Positions 54,064-63,347 of a DNA stretch of 64,000 nucleotides are shown piece by piece (position 1 is the first letter of the stretch; every line of letters begins with the position of its first letter). The translations under genes were made by a program, and so were the position numbers. Under the pieces are notes generated by a model. It saw only the letters and a program-made list of their open reading frames with translations, ran no database searches and had not been told where the DNA came from. Source of the DNA: Priestia megaterium NBRC 15308 = ATCC 14581 (GTDB lineage: Bacteria; Bacillota; Bacilli; Bacillales; Bacillaceae_H); NCBI RefSeq assembly GCF_000832985.1, contig NZ_CP009920.1, positions 4,024,501 to 4,088,500 on the forward strand, given 5' to 3'.

Positions 54064-54106
54064 ACAAAAGCGTTTTATGTAAAAAAACATAAAGCGCTTT
54101 TGTTTG
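54064..54106 (+). terminator. Terminator of the DUF2164 gene
   Basis: ACAAAAGCGTTTTATGT and ACATAAAGCGCTTTTGT pair (one G-T); TTTGTTT follows. Confidence 0.85.
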
Positions 54107-54280
54107 TCTATGAAACAAATTATTTGTTCGCCTAAGTGATGTATGATACATTCGTTTTAAGATAATATTAACGTTAACGTAAAGGTTATATTAAAGTGCT
54201 TTGATTTAACTCGACGAGGGCATAACTTCAGCAAGCAGGGACATAATGAGGTAATTATATGAGGAAAGAAGGGGTTATAC

Positions 54281-55777
54281 GTGAGCAACATTACTAAAGA
54301 TCAGCTAACAAAATCTATTGTGAAAGCAAATGAAAATCGTTTAACGGATAATAGTGATTTTGATATCTATCAAGAGCTTGAAAATGTGCTTCAAGGAGTA
54401 GGTTTATCAGCAAAAGACAGTGGAGGAAACATTACGTTTTACGGAGAAGATCCGGTTGTTCCTAGTACGCTGCGCCTTGCCTCAGCAGCAGCTATTGCAC
54501 TAGTTGCTAAATCAGTAGCTGTCTCAAAAATTTGGAGAATACGAGGCGGAAAAGGTCAAGATATTCATATGGATTTACGAAAAGCTATACGAAGATTATC
54601 ACCTTTTTACGATAAAAAATGGGAAAAGCTTAATGGGTACGCACCAAGTAAAGCAAATGATCCATATAACCCATTAGGCTTTCGCTTTTATCAAACAAAA
54701 GATGACAAATGGGTGATGCCGCTGAATCCATATCCACGCTCCAAGCATGAAACGCTAAAGCTGTTAAATGGTATAGAAGACCCTGATGCAGTGGCAAAAG
54801 AAATTCGCGGATGGAATGCAGAAGAATTAGAAAAAGCTGCAGCGGAGCGAGGAGTTATCATGCCTGTTGTGCGGACAATTGAAGAGTTTATGAATGAGTC
54901 CGTGTATGAAGAAATAGCGCAGCTTCCTTTAATTGAAATTGAAAAGATTGGAGAAAGTGAGCCGATTCCTTTTTCAAAGAATCCTAAAACGCCGCTAGAT
55001 GGTGTTCGAGCATTAGGCCTTGGTCATGTTATTGCAGGAGCAGGATTTGGTAGAGCGCTCGCTTTACACGGTGCGGACGTGTTAAATATTTGGAAGCCAA
55101 CGGACTGGGAGCATGATACGATTTACGCTACGTCTAATGTCGGTATGCGCTCTTCAACGCTGGATATCGGTGAAAAAGATGGAAAAGAAAAAATGGTTGA
55201 AATGCTACAAGGAGCCGATATCTTTTTTGCGAACCGTCGATACGGATTTCTAGAGAGATACGGTTTAACAGCTGAAGAGTGTGCCGAACTAAAACCAGGA
55301 ATCATCCACTGTACCGTTAACCTGCACGGAACGCAAGGAGAGTGGGCGAAAAGAAATGGATTTGACCAAACAGCGGGAAGTGTAACGGGAGTCATGGCAT
55401 TAGAAGGGTCGCCAGAAAATCCTACGCTGCCTCCTATTGTAGTGGTAAACGATTATGCGGTTTCTTGGCTGCTTGAAGTCGGTGCTTTAATGGCACTAGA
55501 AAGAAGAGCAAAAGAAGGAGGCAGCTACCGCGTGCGTGTATCATTAGATCGTGTATCTTTATGGATTTTATCAATGGGCATCTATGACAAAACATACGCT
55601 CATCAAACAGCTGGTTCGTCAGAGAAGCATGAGTACATTGCACCGGATCTCTTTACAGCCCAAACACCTTTAGGATTGTACCAAGGGCTTACAGAACAAA
55701 TCGAAATGTCGGAAACTCCAGGGGAGTATAAGACGGTTCTCGTTCCTCGAGGTTCTTCATGCCCAGAGTGGTTGTGA
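54281..55777 (+). CDS. CaiB/BaiF CoA-transferase family III protein
   Basis: A 498-residue protein of CoA-transferase family III. Recognisable parts are the conserved FANRRYGFLERYGL/HCTVNLHGTQGEWAKRNGFDQ region, the catalytic Asp-type segment and the GYTKTVLVPRGSSCPEWL-like end (here GEYKTVLVPRGSSCPEWL). These enzymes move CoA between carboxylic acids. The N-terminal 90 residues (LENVLQGVGLSAKDSGG) look extra and may be a duplicated partial domain. No partner CoA-ligase or hydratase gene is near. A dispersed repeat begins 4 bp after its stop. Confidence 0.82.
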   Translation: MSNITKDQLTKSIVKANENRLTDNSDFDIYQELENVLQGVGLSAKDSGGNITFYGEDPVVPSTLRLASAAAIALVAKSVAVSKIWRIRGGKGQDIHMDLRKAIRRLSPFYDKKWEKLNGYAPSKANDPYNPLGFRFYQTKDDKWVMPLNPYPRSKHETLKLLNGIEDPDAVAKEIRGWNAEELEKAAAERGVIMPVVRTIEEFMNESVYEEIAQLPLIEIEKIGESEPIPFSKNPKTPLDGVRALGLGHVIAGAGFGRALALHGADVLNIWKPTDWEHDTIYATSNVGMRSSTLDIGEKDGKEKMVEMLQGADIFFANRRYGFLERYGLTAEECAELKPGIIHCTVNLHGTQGEWAKRNGFDQTAGSVTGVMALEGSPENPTLPPIVVVNDYAVSWLLEVGALMALERRAKEGGSYRVRVSLDRVSLWILSMGIYDKTYAHQTAGSSEKHEYIAPDLFTAQTPLGLYQGLTEQIEMSETPGEYKTVLVPRGSSCPEWL

Positions 55778-55780
55778 TAT

Positions 55781-56040
55781 CAAGAGGCTGAGACAAAAGT
55801 ATTTTAGTGGAAAGAAAATCCGAACAATGAATCGAGATTCTTGATAAAGGATCCAACTCGTTCGGATTTTTTTGTTATTGTGACGAACGTAGGTTTCGTT
55901 TATGTGGGTCGGTGCTTCTAGCGGTTGATTGGATGGCAAGGCGAAGCCTTGCACGGAAATCAACAGCGGTGTCACAAGCGGTTCAGCTCATGTATCCAAT
56001 TTGTTTGTCTTTAGATTGAATTGATTTCGTTATGTCTTAA
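55781..56040 (+). repeat. Dispersed repeat, copy 5
   Basis: Opens CAAGAGGCTGAGACAAAAGT, carries a hairpin (arms AAATCCGAAC / GTTCGGATTT with a T-run near 55855-55875), then GTTGATTGGATGGCAAGGCG, TTGCACGGAAATCAACAGC and TGTCACAAGCGGTTCAGC. It ends TTTCGTTATGTCTTAA. It has all the blocks of copy 2 except the extra G+C-rich insert. Confidence 0.85.
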
Positions 56041-56145
56041 TCTCGGTTTTTGGGGGTCAAATTTAAAATGAAAAATAAGAAAAAATATTTGAATAATTAT
56101 ATGATTTCTTATATAATAGCGAAAAGGATGAGGAGTTGACTTGTA

Positions 56146-56343
56146 ATGGAAAACTATACGTCCCGCAAAATGACACGAGAAGAAGTAAAAGTATCAGACG
56201 CGACAGCAGCTCAACTAGTGCTAAACAAATCTCTTCGTGACTTTAAAAAAGCACAGCTTTTACTGCAAATTGATCAGTCGTTAGAAAAAAGAGATAAAGA
56301 AACTTTTTTACGTTTAACTGAAGAGTTAAAAGAAGTTTGTTAA
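56146..56343 (+). CDS. IDEAL-domain small protein
   Basis: A 65-residue protein whose C-terminal half (LLLQIDQSLEKRDKETFLRLTEEL) is an IDEAL domain, a short helical segment found in Bacillus competence and stress regulators. N-terminal residues are polar and have no known domain. GAGG lies about 10 nt before ATG 56146. Likely interaction role; function unknown. A terminator follows. Confidence 0.8.
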   Translation: MENYTSRKMTREEVKVSDATAAQLVLNKSLRDFKKAQLLLQIDQSLEKRDKETFLRLTEELKEVC

Positions 56344-56366
56344 ATAACCTACTAACATAAACAATC

Positions 56367-56398
56367 AGCCTTTGCTTCTAGTGAGCAAAGGCTTTTTA
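56367..56398 (+). terminator. Terminator of the IDEAL-domain gene
   Basis: AGCCTTTGCT and AGCAAAGGCT, then TTTTTAT. Confidence 0.85.
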
Positions 56399-56456
56399 TA
56401 TGGAAAAAAACGGATAAATGTTTTGTTTTTTCTGAAAGCGGTAAAAGTATAGTATG

Positions 56457-56512
56457 GATGATAAAGCAAAAATCAAGAAGTCTCTTACTTTATTATTTTT
56501 TGCTTTATCATC
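56457..56512. promoter_or_regulatory. 16-bp inverted repeat upstream of the second usp gene
   Basis: GATGATAAAGCAAAAA (56457-56472) and its exact complement (56497-56512) with a 24-nt spacer, 58 bp before the usp start. It could be an operator pair or a leader hairpin; no consensus was recognised. Confidence 0.45.
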
Positions 56513-56569
56513 TACAGCATCTAGATAGTAATACATCACGAAAGAACAAAAAGAGAGAGGGTTCTTTAT

Positions 56570-56989
56570 ATGTATAACAAAATTTTAGTCGCCTTTGATG
56601 GCTCCGCACCTTCCATTCGTGCTCTTCAACATGCAAGTAAACTAGCTAAAAGCGTAAATGCTAATAAGCTGACAATTGTACATATTAAGGAAAGAATTCA
56701 CTTGCAGCAGCCTGTTTTTAGCGTTGACTTAGACGCACTGATAGAAGAAGAAAACCGCGATATTTTATCTGAAGCTCACAATCATTTAACTCAATCAGGT
56801 ATTCCATATGAGGCATACGGTTTAGAAGGCACAGCTTCAAAGAAAATTATCGAATACGCAAGCGACAATCAACAAGACGTCATTGTAATAGGAAGCCGGG
56901 GAAAGGGCTTTGTTAAAGAGACCTTTTTAGGAAGTGTAAGTCACGAAGTTGCTCAATCCGCAGAATGTCCTGTTATCATTATTAAATAA
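56570..56989 (+). CDS. Universal stress protein, UspA family
   Basis: A 139-residue Usp beginning YNKILVAFDGSAPSIRALQHA. The ATP-binding motif G-x2-G-x9-G-S is seen in GSRGKGFVKETFLGSVSHEV. It is shorter than the first Usp (23781-24278) and lacks its acidic tail. AGAGAGGG precedes the start. A palindrome upstream and a terminator downstream mark it as a single-gene unit. Confidence 0.9.
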   Translation: MYNKILVAFDGSAPSIRALQHASKLAKSVNANKLTIVHIKERIHLQQPVFSVDLDALIEEENRDILSEAHNHLTQSGIPYEAYGLEGTASKKIIEYASDNQQDVIVIGSRGKGFVKETFLGSVSHEVAQSAECPVIIIK

Positions 56990-57024
56990 AAAGCATGTTC
57001 TCCTTGGAGAACATGCTTTTTATT
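56988..57024 (+). terminator. Terminator of the second usp gene
   Basis: Perfect 16-bp arms AAAAAGCATGTTCTCC and GGAGAACATGCTTTTT with a 2-nt loop. Confidence 0.92.
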
Positions 57025-57160
57025 TTGAGTTAATCTGTGTCGCCTTTAAATCGTCTGGTGCTTTAGCTGGCTGGGAATTTTTAATATGGTAAAAGCGCAG
57101 GAGGTCTCCACGTAATACACTACTTTTATTAGAAAGCTTTAAGAAAATGAAAAAATACAT
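57020..57160 (-). pseudogene. Coding-like C-terminal fragment on the minus strand
   Basis: An open frame from ATG 57160 reads MYFFIFLKLSNKSSVLRGDL and continues LRFYHIKNSQPAKAPDDLK before TAA at 57020-57022. No ribosome site precedes it. In frame upstream there is one stop (about 57190) and then more coding-like text (LYSYTIF). It looks like the tail of a decayed gene of unknown type. Confidence 0.35.
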
Positions 57161-57379
57161 GTCTAAATAACTAATCAGACGAGATAAGACCTAGAAGATG
57201 GTATAGCTGTAAAGCCTTACACTTCCATAAGTTATCTCTAAATTCGATAAATTAGCATATATACCGCTTCATTTACTTCTGTTATCCTTTTGTTTGCAGA
57301 AAAACTTATAGTGTCAGATGCACGGTTTATAAAAGTTTTCGCTCTTTTGAGTATATGACTTTTTACAAAAACAACGCGA

Positions 57380-57421
57380 TCTCTACACTTTTTTCTACTA
57401 GCAAAATAAAAAGTGTAGAGA
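57380..57421. promoter_or_regulatory. 14-bp inverted repeat upstream of the deacetylase-glycosyltransferase gene
   Basis: TCTCTACACTTTTT (57380-57393) and AAAAAGTGTAGAGA (57408-57421) are exact complements, about 90 bp before the gene. It is a candidate operator. The rest of the 57161-57508 interval shows no gene. Confidence 0.45.
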
Positions 57422-57508
57422 AAGTGATAAACATACATAGAGGATATAAAAACAGAGGTAGAAACGTTTTTTCCTTTACATCATAGCTAAAAAGGATAGA
57501 AAGCAGGT

Positions 57509-60500
57509 ATGGATGTGCAAACAACACGATTCAACAAAAAGAACAGGCGAGACGAGAAGACGGCTGGTTCGCACACGGACAAAAGTAAGAAAAAATTCAT
57601 TTTTGAGACTAGTTCTCTAAAACGATGGCATATTATTATAAGTCTATTTATACTCCTAATCATTTTTACTCTTTTTTCAGCTTTCGTTTCAGGCTTAAGC
57701 CTTCACTTTAATCCGGTCTTGCCAACATGGGGGACTGAAGAAAAGAATGAATTTTCGACTATTTATCCATCCGATAACGATAGCGGCCGGCTCTCTTCTT
57801 TTTCAGAAGATGAGTCTCATAAAAAGTTTTTAGAAAACCGGATTGTGAACAAAGAAGATTTTTATGCGTTCTATGTTAATTGGGATAAAAATAGTGAACG
57901 TTCATTAAAAAATAATATTGACCAAATTGACGTTCTTGTACCTCAATGGTTTTCATTAAATTCGAACTTGGAATTAAAAAGCAGTGTTCAAAAAGATATC
58001 GGAGATTTTGCTAAAAAGCATCCTACAAAGGTTTTACCGTTGCTGACAAATGAGTCGAATGGAAAATGGGATGAACAAACGGTTCACCGCTTGCTGCAAT
58101 CTCCTCAGGAACAATCCAAACTTATACATAATTTACATCGTCAAATTAAAGAAAATGGATATGATGGGATAAATATAGATTTTGAAAATATCAAAAGCAG
58201 CGACAGAGAGTTACTAACAGACTTTATGAAGAAACTTTATACAGCCTTCCATGAAGATGGGTTAATGGTAACTATGGATGTGCCTCCAGCTAATAAAGCA
58301 TTCGATTATAGCCGTTTAGAACAGTATAATGACCGTATGATTTTAATGATGTACGACGAGCACTTTCAAAGCCCGGGTCCTATTGCTTCATTTTCTTGGT
58401 ATCAAAACAATTTATCAAAATCGTTAAAAGATAAGATGATTGTTAGTCTTGGAAACTATGGATATGACTGGGATGAAAAGAGCAAGCAAGGAGGAAAGGT
58501 CGTATCATTTGAAGACGTCATGCGAATGGCTCAAAAAGCCCACTTGAATGTAGAGTGGGATGATAAAAGCAAAACGCCGTATGTAAATTATAAAGACGGA
58601 ACGGGTACGCATGAGCTATGGTTTTTGGACAGCGTGACATTTTATAATCAGTGGAAAGCTGCTTCAACAAGCGGTGCCAAAGGAGTCGCTTTATGGAGAC
58701 TGGGAACGGAAGACCCGTCTGTATGGGATGTAGTAAAAGGACATAAAGTAAGTGAGATTCAGACTGTTAAAAATGGAGAAATTGCTTACAATTATGGAGA
58801 AGGAAGCATACTTCATGCAAAAACAGAGGCTTCTCCAGGAGAAAGACGTTTTGCTTTTGATTCAAAAGGATTTATTTCAGGGGAAGAGTACACAGCAATG
58901 CCGCAAGCTCCTGAGATTGAACGGCTAAGCAAAATATTTAACAAAGAAATTGTTTTAACATTTGATGATGGGCCAGATCCTGAATACACAGAGAAAATTT
59001 TAAAGATTTTAAAAGCCCATGATGTAAAAGCTACTTTCTTTATGATTGGTGAAAATGCAGTATTTCATCAAGATATTGTTAAAGAAGTATATAAAGATGG
59101 TCATGAAATTGGAAATCATACATTTTCCCATCCAAATACAATCAATATTTCTAATAATCAGCTAAAGTATGAAGTAAATGCAACAGAACGAATCATTCAA
59201 GGTATCACTGGTCATTCATCTATTTTATATCGGCCTCCGTATGGAGATAATCAAAACATTTATAATGGTTACGATGAAACGGTATATGATCCAGCTTCAT
59301 TTCAAAAAATGGCGGATACGACGAAGATGGGATATATAACTGTTAACTACGATATTGATTCGAGTGACTGGAAAGCTAAAAATAGTAAAGAAATTGTAAA
59401 CCGTGTGATGAAGCAAGCAGAGAACGGTGATATTATCTTACTTCATGATGGAGGAGGAAACCGAGAAGCAACAGTAGAAGCACTGCCTCAAATCATTGAA
59501 AAGCTGCAGGCACGAGGGTATACATTTGTAACAGCAGGGGATTTGACGAACAAAAGCAGGGAAAGTACAATGCCCGCCGTTTTAAAAGCAGAGAATCCGA
59601 TTATTCAAAACATCAAATTGATTCTAGCGAATATTGCTGCGCTGCATACTGTTTTTTTCGTTCTGTTTTATGGAACATTAATTGTATTTACACTGCGTTT
59701 GCTTATTGTCTTTTATCTCGCGCTTAAACATAAAAGAAAAGCTGATAAACTGCATTTTGATGCTTCATATCAGCCTTTAGTCAGCGTAGTCATCGCTGCA
59801 TACAACGAAGAGAATGTGATAAGCAGGACGATCAAGTCGGTGTTGAAGAGTTCATATCAAAATCTTGAGATTATTATGGTTGATGATGGGTCAACAGATG
59901 GCACATCAAAGGCTGTTACTGAAGATTTCAGAGACAATGACAAGTTTCATCTTCTTCGAAAGAAAAATGGAGGAAAAGCTGCGGCGATCAATTTGGGTAT
60001 CCAAAAAGCAGAAGGAGAAATCATTGTATCAATTGATGCCGATACCATTATTTCACCTGACGCTATATCACTTATGGTGAGACACTTTAACGATAAAAAA
60101 GTAGGAGCGGTATCGGGGAACATTAAAGTAGGTAATGTCCGTAATTTATTAACAACATGGCAGCATATTGAATATGTGTCAGGTTTTAATTTAGAGAAAC
60201 GTGCTTTTTCTATGCTTAATTGCGTGACGGTGGTTCCAGGCGCAATAGGAGCATGGCGAAAAAAACTTGTTCAAGAATTAGGATATTTTACGGCCGATAC
60301 ATTAGCTGAAGATACAGACATGTCTCTGCGTATATTGCGCAGCGATTATAAAATTTCAATTGAAGAGAAAGCAAGTGCATATACAGAAGCACCGGAAAAA
60401 CGTAAAGATTTTCTCAAACAGCGCCATCGCTGGAACTTTGGAACTTTACAGTGCTTGTGGAAGCACAAAAGAGCTTTTGGAGGGCGCAAGCATAAAGCAT

Positions 60501-60868
60501 TAGGTTTTATGGCTCTTCCTAATATGCTGCTGTTTCAATTCATTTTTCCTTTATTTGCACCATTTTTAGACCTTTTATTTGTTTTGAGGCTATGTACTGG
60601 AGATGTTAAACATTCGGTTCTTCTATATGGGTGCTACTTTATTGTTGATTTTCTTGTTTGTTTAGTGGCCTTTAGATTAGAGCGAATAAGCAGTAAACCA
60701 TTGGTTGCTCTAGTGATACAAAGAATTGTGTATCGCTACTTATTACTATGGGTAGCTTGGAAGGCAGTTTTAGCTGCATTAAAAGGAACAAGAGTAGGGT
60801 GGAACAAATTAAAACGCTCCGGAAATTTGCAGGTAACAAGAGACAGTTCAACTGAGAGAACTGGGTGA
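57509..60868 (+). CDS. Trifunctional membrane enzyme: GH18-like, polysaccharide deacetylase and GT2 glycosyltransferase
   Basis: A 1119-residue protein. TM helix at about 42-64; extracellular GH18/YaaH-like domain (about 110-415) with D-G-I-N-I-D-F-E at 219-226, so the catalytic Glu (E226) is present. NodB deacetylase (about 478-680) has D486/D487 in TFDDGPD and metal histidines H537/H541 (HTFSH). A TM helix (about 712-738) leads to a GT2 domain (about 755-990) with DDG 792-794, DAD 843-845, E934-D935 and QRHRW 971-975; several C-terminal TM helices follow. It would make, deacetylate and trim a beta-linked polysaccharide, probably an amino-sugar polymer (inference). Confidence 0.9.
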   Translation: MDVQTTRFNKKNRRDEKTAGSHTDKSKKKFIFETSSLKRWHIIISLFILLIIFTLFSAFVSGLSLHFNPVLPTWGTEEKNEFSTIYPSDNDSGRLSSFSEDESHKKFLENRIVNKEDFYAFYVNWDKNSERSLKNNIDQIDVLVPQWFSLNSNLELKSSVQKDIGDFAKKHPTKVLPLLTNESNGKWDEQTVHRLLQSPQEQSKLIHNLHRQIKENGYDGINIDFENIKSSDRELLTDFMKKLYTAFHEDGLMVTMDVPPANKAFDYSRLEQYNDRMILMMYDEHFQSPGPIASFSWYQNNLSKSLKDKMIVSLGNYGYDWDEKSKQGGKVVSFEDVMRMAQKAHLNVEWDDKSKTPYVNYKDGTGTHELWFLDSVTFYNQWKAASTSGAKGVALWRLGTEDPSVWDVVKGHKVSEIQTVKNGEIAYNYGEGSILHAKTEASPGERRFAFDSKGFISGEEYTAMPQAPEIERLSKIFNKEIVLTFDDGPDPEYTEKILKILKAHDVKATFFMIGENAVFHQDIVKEVYKDGHEIGNHTFSHPNTINISNNQLKYEVNATERIIQGITGHSSILYRPPYGDNQNIYNGYDETVYDPASFQKMADTTKMGYITVNYDIDSSDWKAKNSKEIVNRVMKQAENGDIILLHDGGGNREATVEALPQIIEKLQARGYTFVTAGDLTNKSRESTMPAVLKAENPIIQNIKLILANIAALHTVFFVLFYGTLIVFTLRLLIVFYLALKHKRKADKLHFDASYQPLVSVVIAAYNEENVISRTIKSVLKSSYQNLEIIMVDDGSTDGTSKAVTEDFRDNDKFHLLRKKNGGKAAAINLGIQKAEGEIIVSIDADTIISPDAISLMVRHFNDKKVGAVSGNIKVGNVRNLLTTWQHIEYVSGFNLEKRAFSMLNCVTVVPGAIGAWRKKLVQELGYFTADTLAEDTDMSLRILRSDYKISIEEKASAYTEAPEKRKDFLKQRHRWNFGTLQCLWKHKRAFGGRKHKALGFMALPNMLLFQFIFPLFAPFLDLLFVLRLCTGDVKHSVLLYGCYFIVDFLVCLVAFRLERISSKPLVALVIQRIVYRYLLLWVAWKAVLAALKGTRVGWNKLKRSGNLQVTRDSSTERTG

Positions 60869-60885
60869 AATTGCACTATTTAACG

Positions 60886-60920
60886 AGGTTAATTAGCTTT
60901 TGCTAATTAACCTTTTTTAT
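60886..60920 (+). terminator. Terminator of the deacetylase-glycosyltransferase gene
   Basis: AGGTTAATTAGC and GCTAATTAACCT, then TTTTTTA. Confidence 0.9.
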
Positions 60921-60981
60921 TAGAAAAACAGTAAAGAGTTCACTTAATAATGATAGTTAAAAGAACCTTTATTTTTACGCC

Positions 60982-60999
60982 TATCAATAGGGGGTATTC
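60982..60999 (+). promoter_or_regulatory. CsoR-like G-tract element upstream of the sensor kinase
   Basis: TATCAATAGGGGGTATTC resembles the G-rich CsoR operator found before csoR-copZ at 63354-63370 (TAGGGTAGGGGGGTATA). It lies 230 bp before the kinase gene, which makes the link tentative. The rest of 60921-61229 holds no gene. Confidence 0.4.
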
Positions 61000-61229
61000 A
61001 CATCCCTTCGTTGTTCATTGAAATGCTGTTCTGCGTACGTGCGTGTACCTATGGTAAAATGTCAGAGAATAACACTTATTTGACTAATTCAGTACAGTTG
61101 TATCAACAGAAGAACCTTTCTTATTAGGGAATTTTTCATAGTATAAAGACAATTATTTTGTGGGGCATTTTTATTCTGCACAGTTTCTTCAACTATTACT
61201 TCTATAATAAAAGCAAAGGATGTGAATAA

Positions 61230-62606
61230 ATGAATCGAATTTCTATTAAGCTTGGACTCTTGTTTTTAATGTTCATTTTACTAATTGAAGCGGCTCTCTT
61301 TTTTTACTTATATAGCGGTCTTGCCAACACACGAATTTCGGAGGAATTAGAAAGTTTGCGTTTAAGAGGAAACAGTCACCGGGAAGTATTAGAGAAGCAT
61401 CATGATTCGGCTACGCTTAACCATGTTGCACTGATGGAATCTGAAGCAGAAACTGATGTTGTCATAACAGATAAGACAGGAAAAATTATCAGTTCGTCTC
61501 GGCCTTTAATTCAAGGTGCAAGAAAAGCGGTAGAGAAATGGAAAGGAAAGTCTCTTACATACAAAGGTGAAATTATGCAAGGCGACTGGAAAAGAAAACC
61601 TTATATCGCCACAGCATCACCTATTAAAAAAGGCCGTCAGCAGTTCGGAACGGTTTATATGTTCAAAAACACAAATGATATTCACGAAATGATTGCGAGA
61701 CTACAGCATCATTTTTACGTAGCCGGAGCTGTTTCCATTTTATTTTCAATTGTGACTATTTTTGCCCTGTCTAAATTTATAACTGCTCCTTTAATCAAGA
61801 TGAAAAAAGCAACAGAGAAGCTGAGTCAAGGGGATTTGTCTGTAAAGCTTGGCGCTCATTCAAGAGATGAACTTGGACAATTAGGAATGTCCATTCAGTC
61901 GCTAGCAAATGAGCTGCAGCGGTTACGAAAAGAGAGAAATGAATTTTTAAGCAGCATTTCACATGAACTTCAAACTCCTTTGATGTATTTAAAGGGATAC
62001 GCAGACGTTGCTAGAAGGCCTTCTAATACACCGCAAGAACATGATAAATATCTTGCTATTGTGGAAGAAGAAGCGGAAAGAATTTCACAGTTAGTCAAAG
62101 ATTTGTTTCAGCTGGCGCAGCTGGATCAGCATACGTTTTTTATTCAAAAACAAAAAGTAGAACTGGCTACGTATTTGCACACCATATGCGCGCATTTTCA
62201 TTTAGCTTTAAAAGAAAAAGAGATGGATCTGGACATAAGCTGCTCTCAAGGTCTTTACATTTTACTAGATCCTGAAAGATTTCAGCAAGTGATTATCAAT
62301 TTACTTGATAACGCAATGAAATATTCAAAAGAAGGGACTAAAATTGATTTGATTGTAAAAAAATCAGCTGAATCATTGACAATAACTCTTAAAGATCAAG
62401 GAATAGGCATTCCAGAACAAGATCTGCCTTACGTATTTGACAAGCTATATCGAGTGGAAAAATCTCGCTCGAGAAAAAGCGGAGGATACGGATTAGGCTT
62501 ATCAATTGTAAAGGAGATTGTAGAAGCTCATGGAGGAGAGATAACAATCATAAGCGAGAGGGGAAAAGGAACGACCGTAGAGATTGTATTAAGAGAGGAT
62601 GGATAG
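61230..62606 (+). CDS. Sensor histidine kinase (OmpR-type partner)
   Basis: A 458-residue kinase: N-terminal TM helix (about 8-28), extracytoplasmic sensor (about 30-160), second TM (about 163-183), HAMP (about 184-235), HisKA with phospho-acceptor H245 in SSISHELQTPLMYLKGY, and HATPase with NLLDNAMKYS, DQGIGIPEQD and GYGLGLSIVKEI. The ligand is unknown. Overlap/spacing with the next gene is 1 bp, so the pair is one operon. Its neighbourhood contains csoR-copZ, so copper or envelope stress is possible. Confidence 0.9.
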   Translation: MNRISIKLGLLFLMFILLIEAALFFYLYSGLANTRISEELESLRLRGNSHREVLEKHHDSATLNHVALMESEAETDVVITDKTGKIISSSRPLIQGARKAVEKWKGKSLTYKGEIMQGDWKRKPYIATASPIKKGRQQFGTVYMFKNTNDIHEMIARLQHHFYVAGAVSILFSIVTIFALSKFITAPLIKMKKATEKLSQGDLSVKLGAHSRDELGQLGMSIQSLANELQRLRKERNEFLSSISHELQTPLMYLKGYADVARRPSNTPQEHDKYLAIVEEEAERISQLVKDLFQLAQLDQHTFFIQKQKVELATYLHTICAHFHLALKEKEMDLDISCSQGLYILLDPERFQQVIINLLDNAMKYSKEGTKIDLIVKKSAESLTITLKDQGIGIPEQDLPYVFDKLYRVEKSRSRKSGGYGLGLSIVKEIVEAHGGEITIISERGKGTTVEIVLREDG

Positions 62607-62607
62607 G

Positions 62608-63288
62608 ATGGCCACTATTTTATTAGTAGATGATGAAGCAAGGATGCTGGATTTACTAGAACTTTATCTGCTGCCAAACGGATTTACATGTATAAAATTT
62701 GAAAGGGGCACAGAAGCGCTGCGCTATCTTTATGAAGGTAACAAAGCAGATTTGATGTTATTAGATATTATGATGCCAAGCGAAGATGGGTGGGAGATTT
62801 GTCAAAAAGTAAGAAAAATGTCTGATCTACCGGTCATTATGCTCACAGCCCGCAGCCAAACGTTAGATGTAGTAAAAGGATTAAATATAGGGGCAGACGA
62901 CTATATTACTAAACCGTTTAGCGAAGAAGAATTGGTTGCACGCATCAGCGCGGTTCTTAGACGTTCCTTAAAAGAAAAGAATGAAATCACCTATAAAGGC
63001 TTAGTATGGAGCAAGGAAGACCACGTATTACAATATAAAAATCAGTACATTCAAGTGACCCCTAAAGAGTTTGAATTAGTGGGATTACTTCTTCAGCATT
63101 TAAATCGTGTGTTCAGCCGGGACGACTTGCTTGTGTTAGTGTGGGGATATGAGGCTGAGATTGGAGATCGTACTATTGACTCTCACGTGCGAAATGTTCG
63201 GGATAAGCTTAGAAAAGCGGGTTTTCCTGTAGACGAATACCTGCAAACCGTATGGGGAATAGGCTATAAGTGGGTTGATGTTAGTTGA
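62608..63288 (+). CDS. OmpR-family response regulator
   Basis: A 226-residue response regulator. The receiver domain has phosphorylation site D53 in LLDIMMP, an acidic pair at D8-D9, and K in YITKPFSEEEL. The C-terminal winged helix contains LTPKEFELVGLLLQH-like and SRDDLLVLVWGYEAEIGDRT text. It is partner to the preceding kinase. ATG 62599 overlaps the kinase stop, but ATG 62608 is better spaced from GAGAGG. Confidence 0.9.
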   Translation: MATILLVDDEARMLDLLELYLLPNGFTCIKFERGTEALRYLYEGNKADLMLLDIMMPSEDGWEICQKVRKMSDLPVIMLTARSQTLDVVKGLNIGADDYITKPFSEEELVARISAVLRRSLKEKNEITYKGLVWSKEDHVLQYKNQYIQVTPKEFELVGLLLQHLNRVFSRDDLLVLVWGYEAEIGDRTIDSHVRNVRDKLRKAGFPVDEYLQTVWGIGYKWVDVS

Positions 63289-63347
63289 AAATGATATGAG
63301 CATAGCTATCGAAATTGGTGAAAAGATAAAGTAAGCGACCTTTTCCC

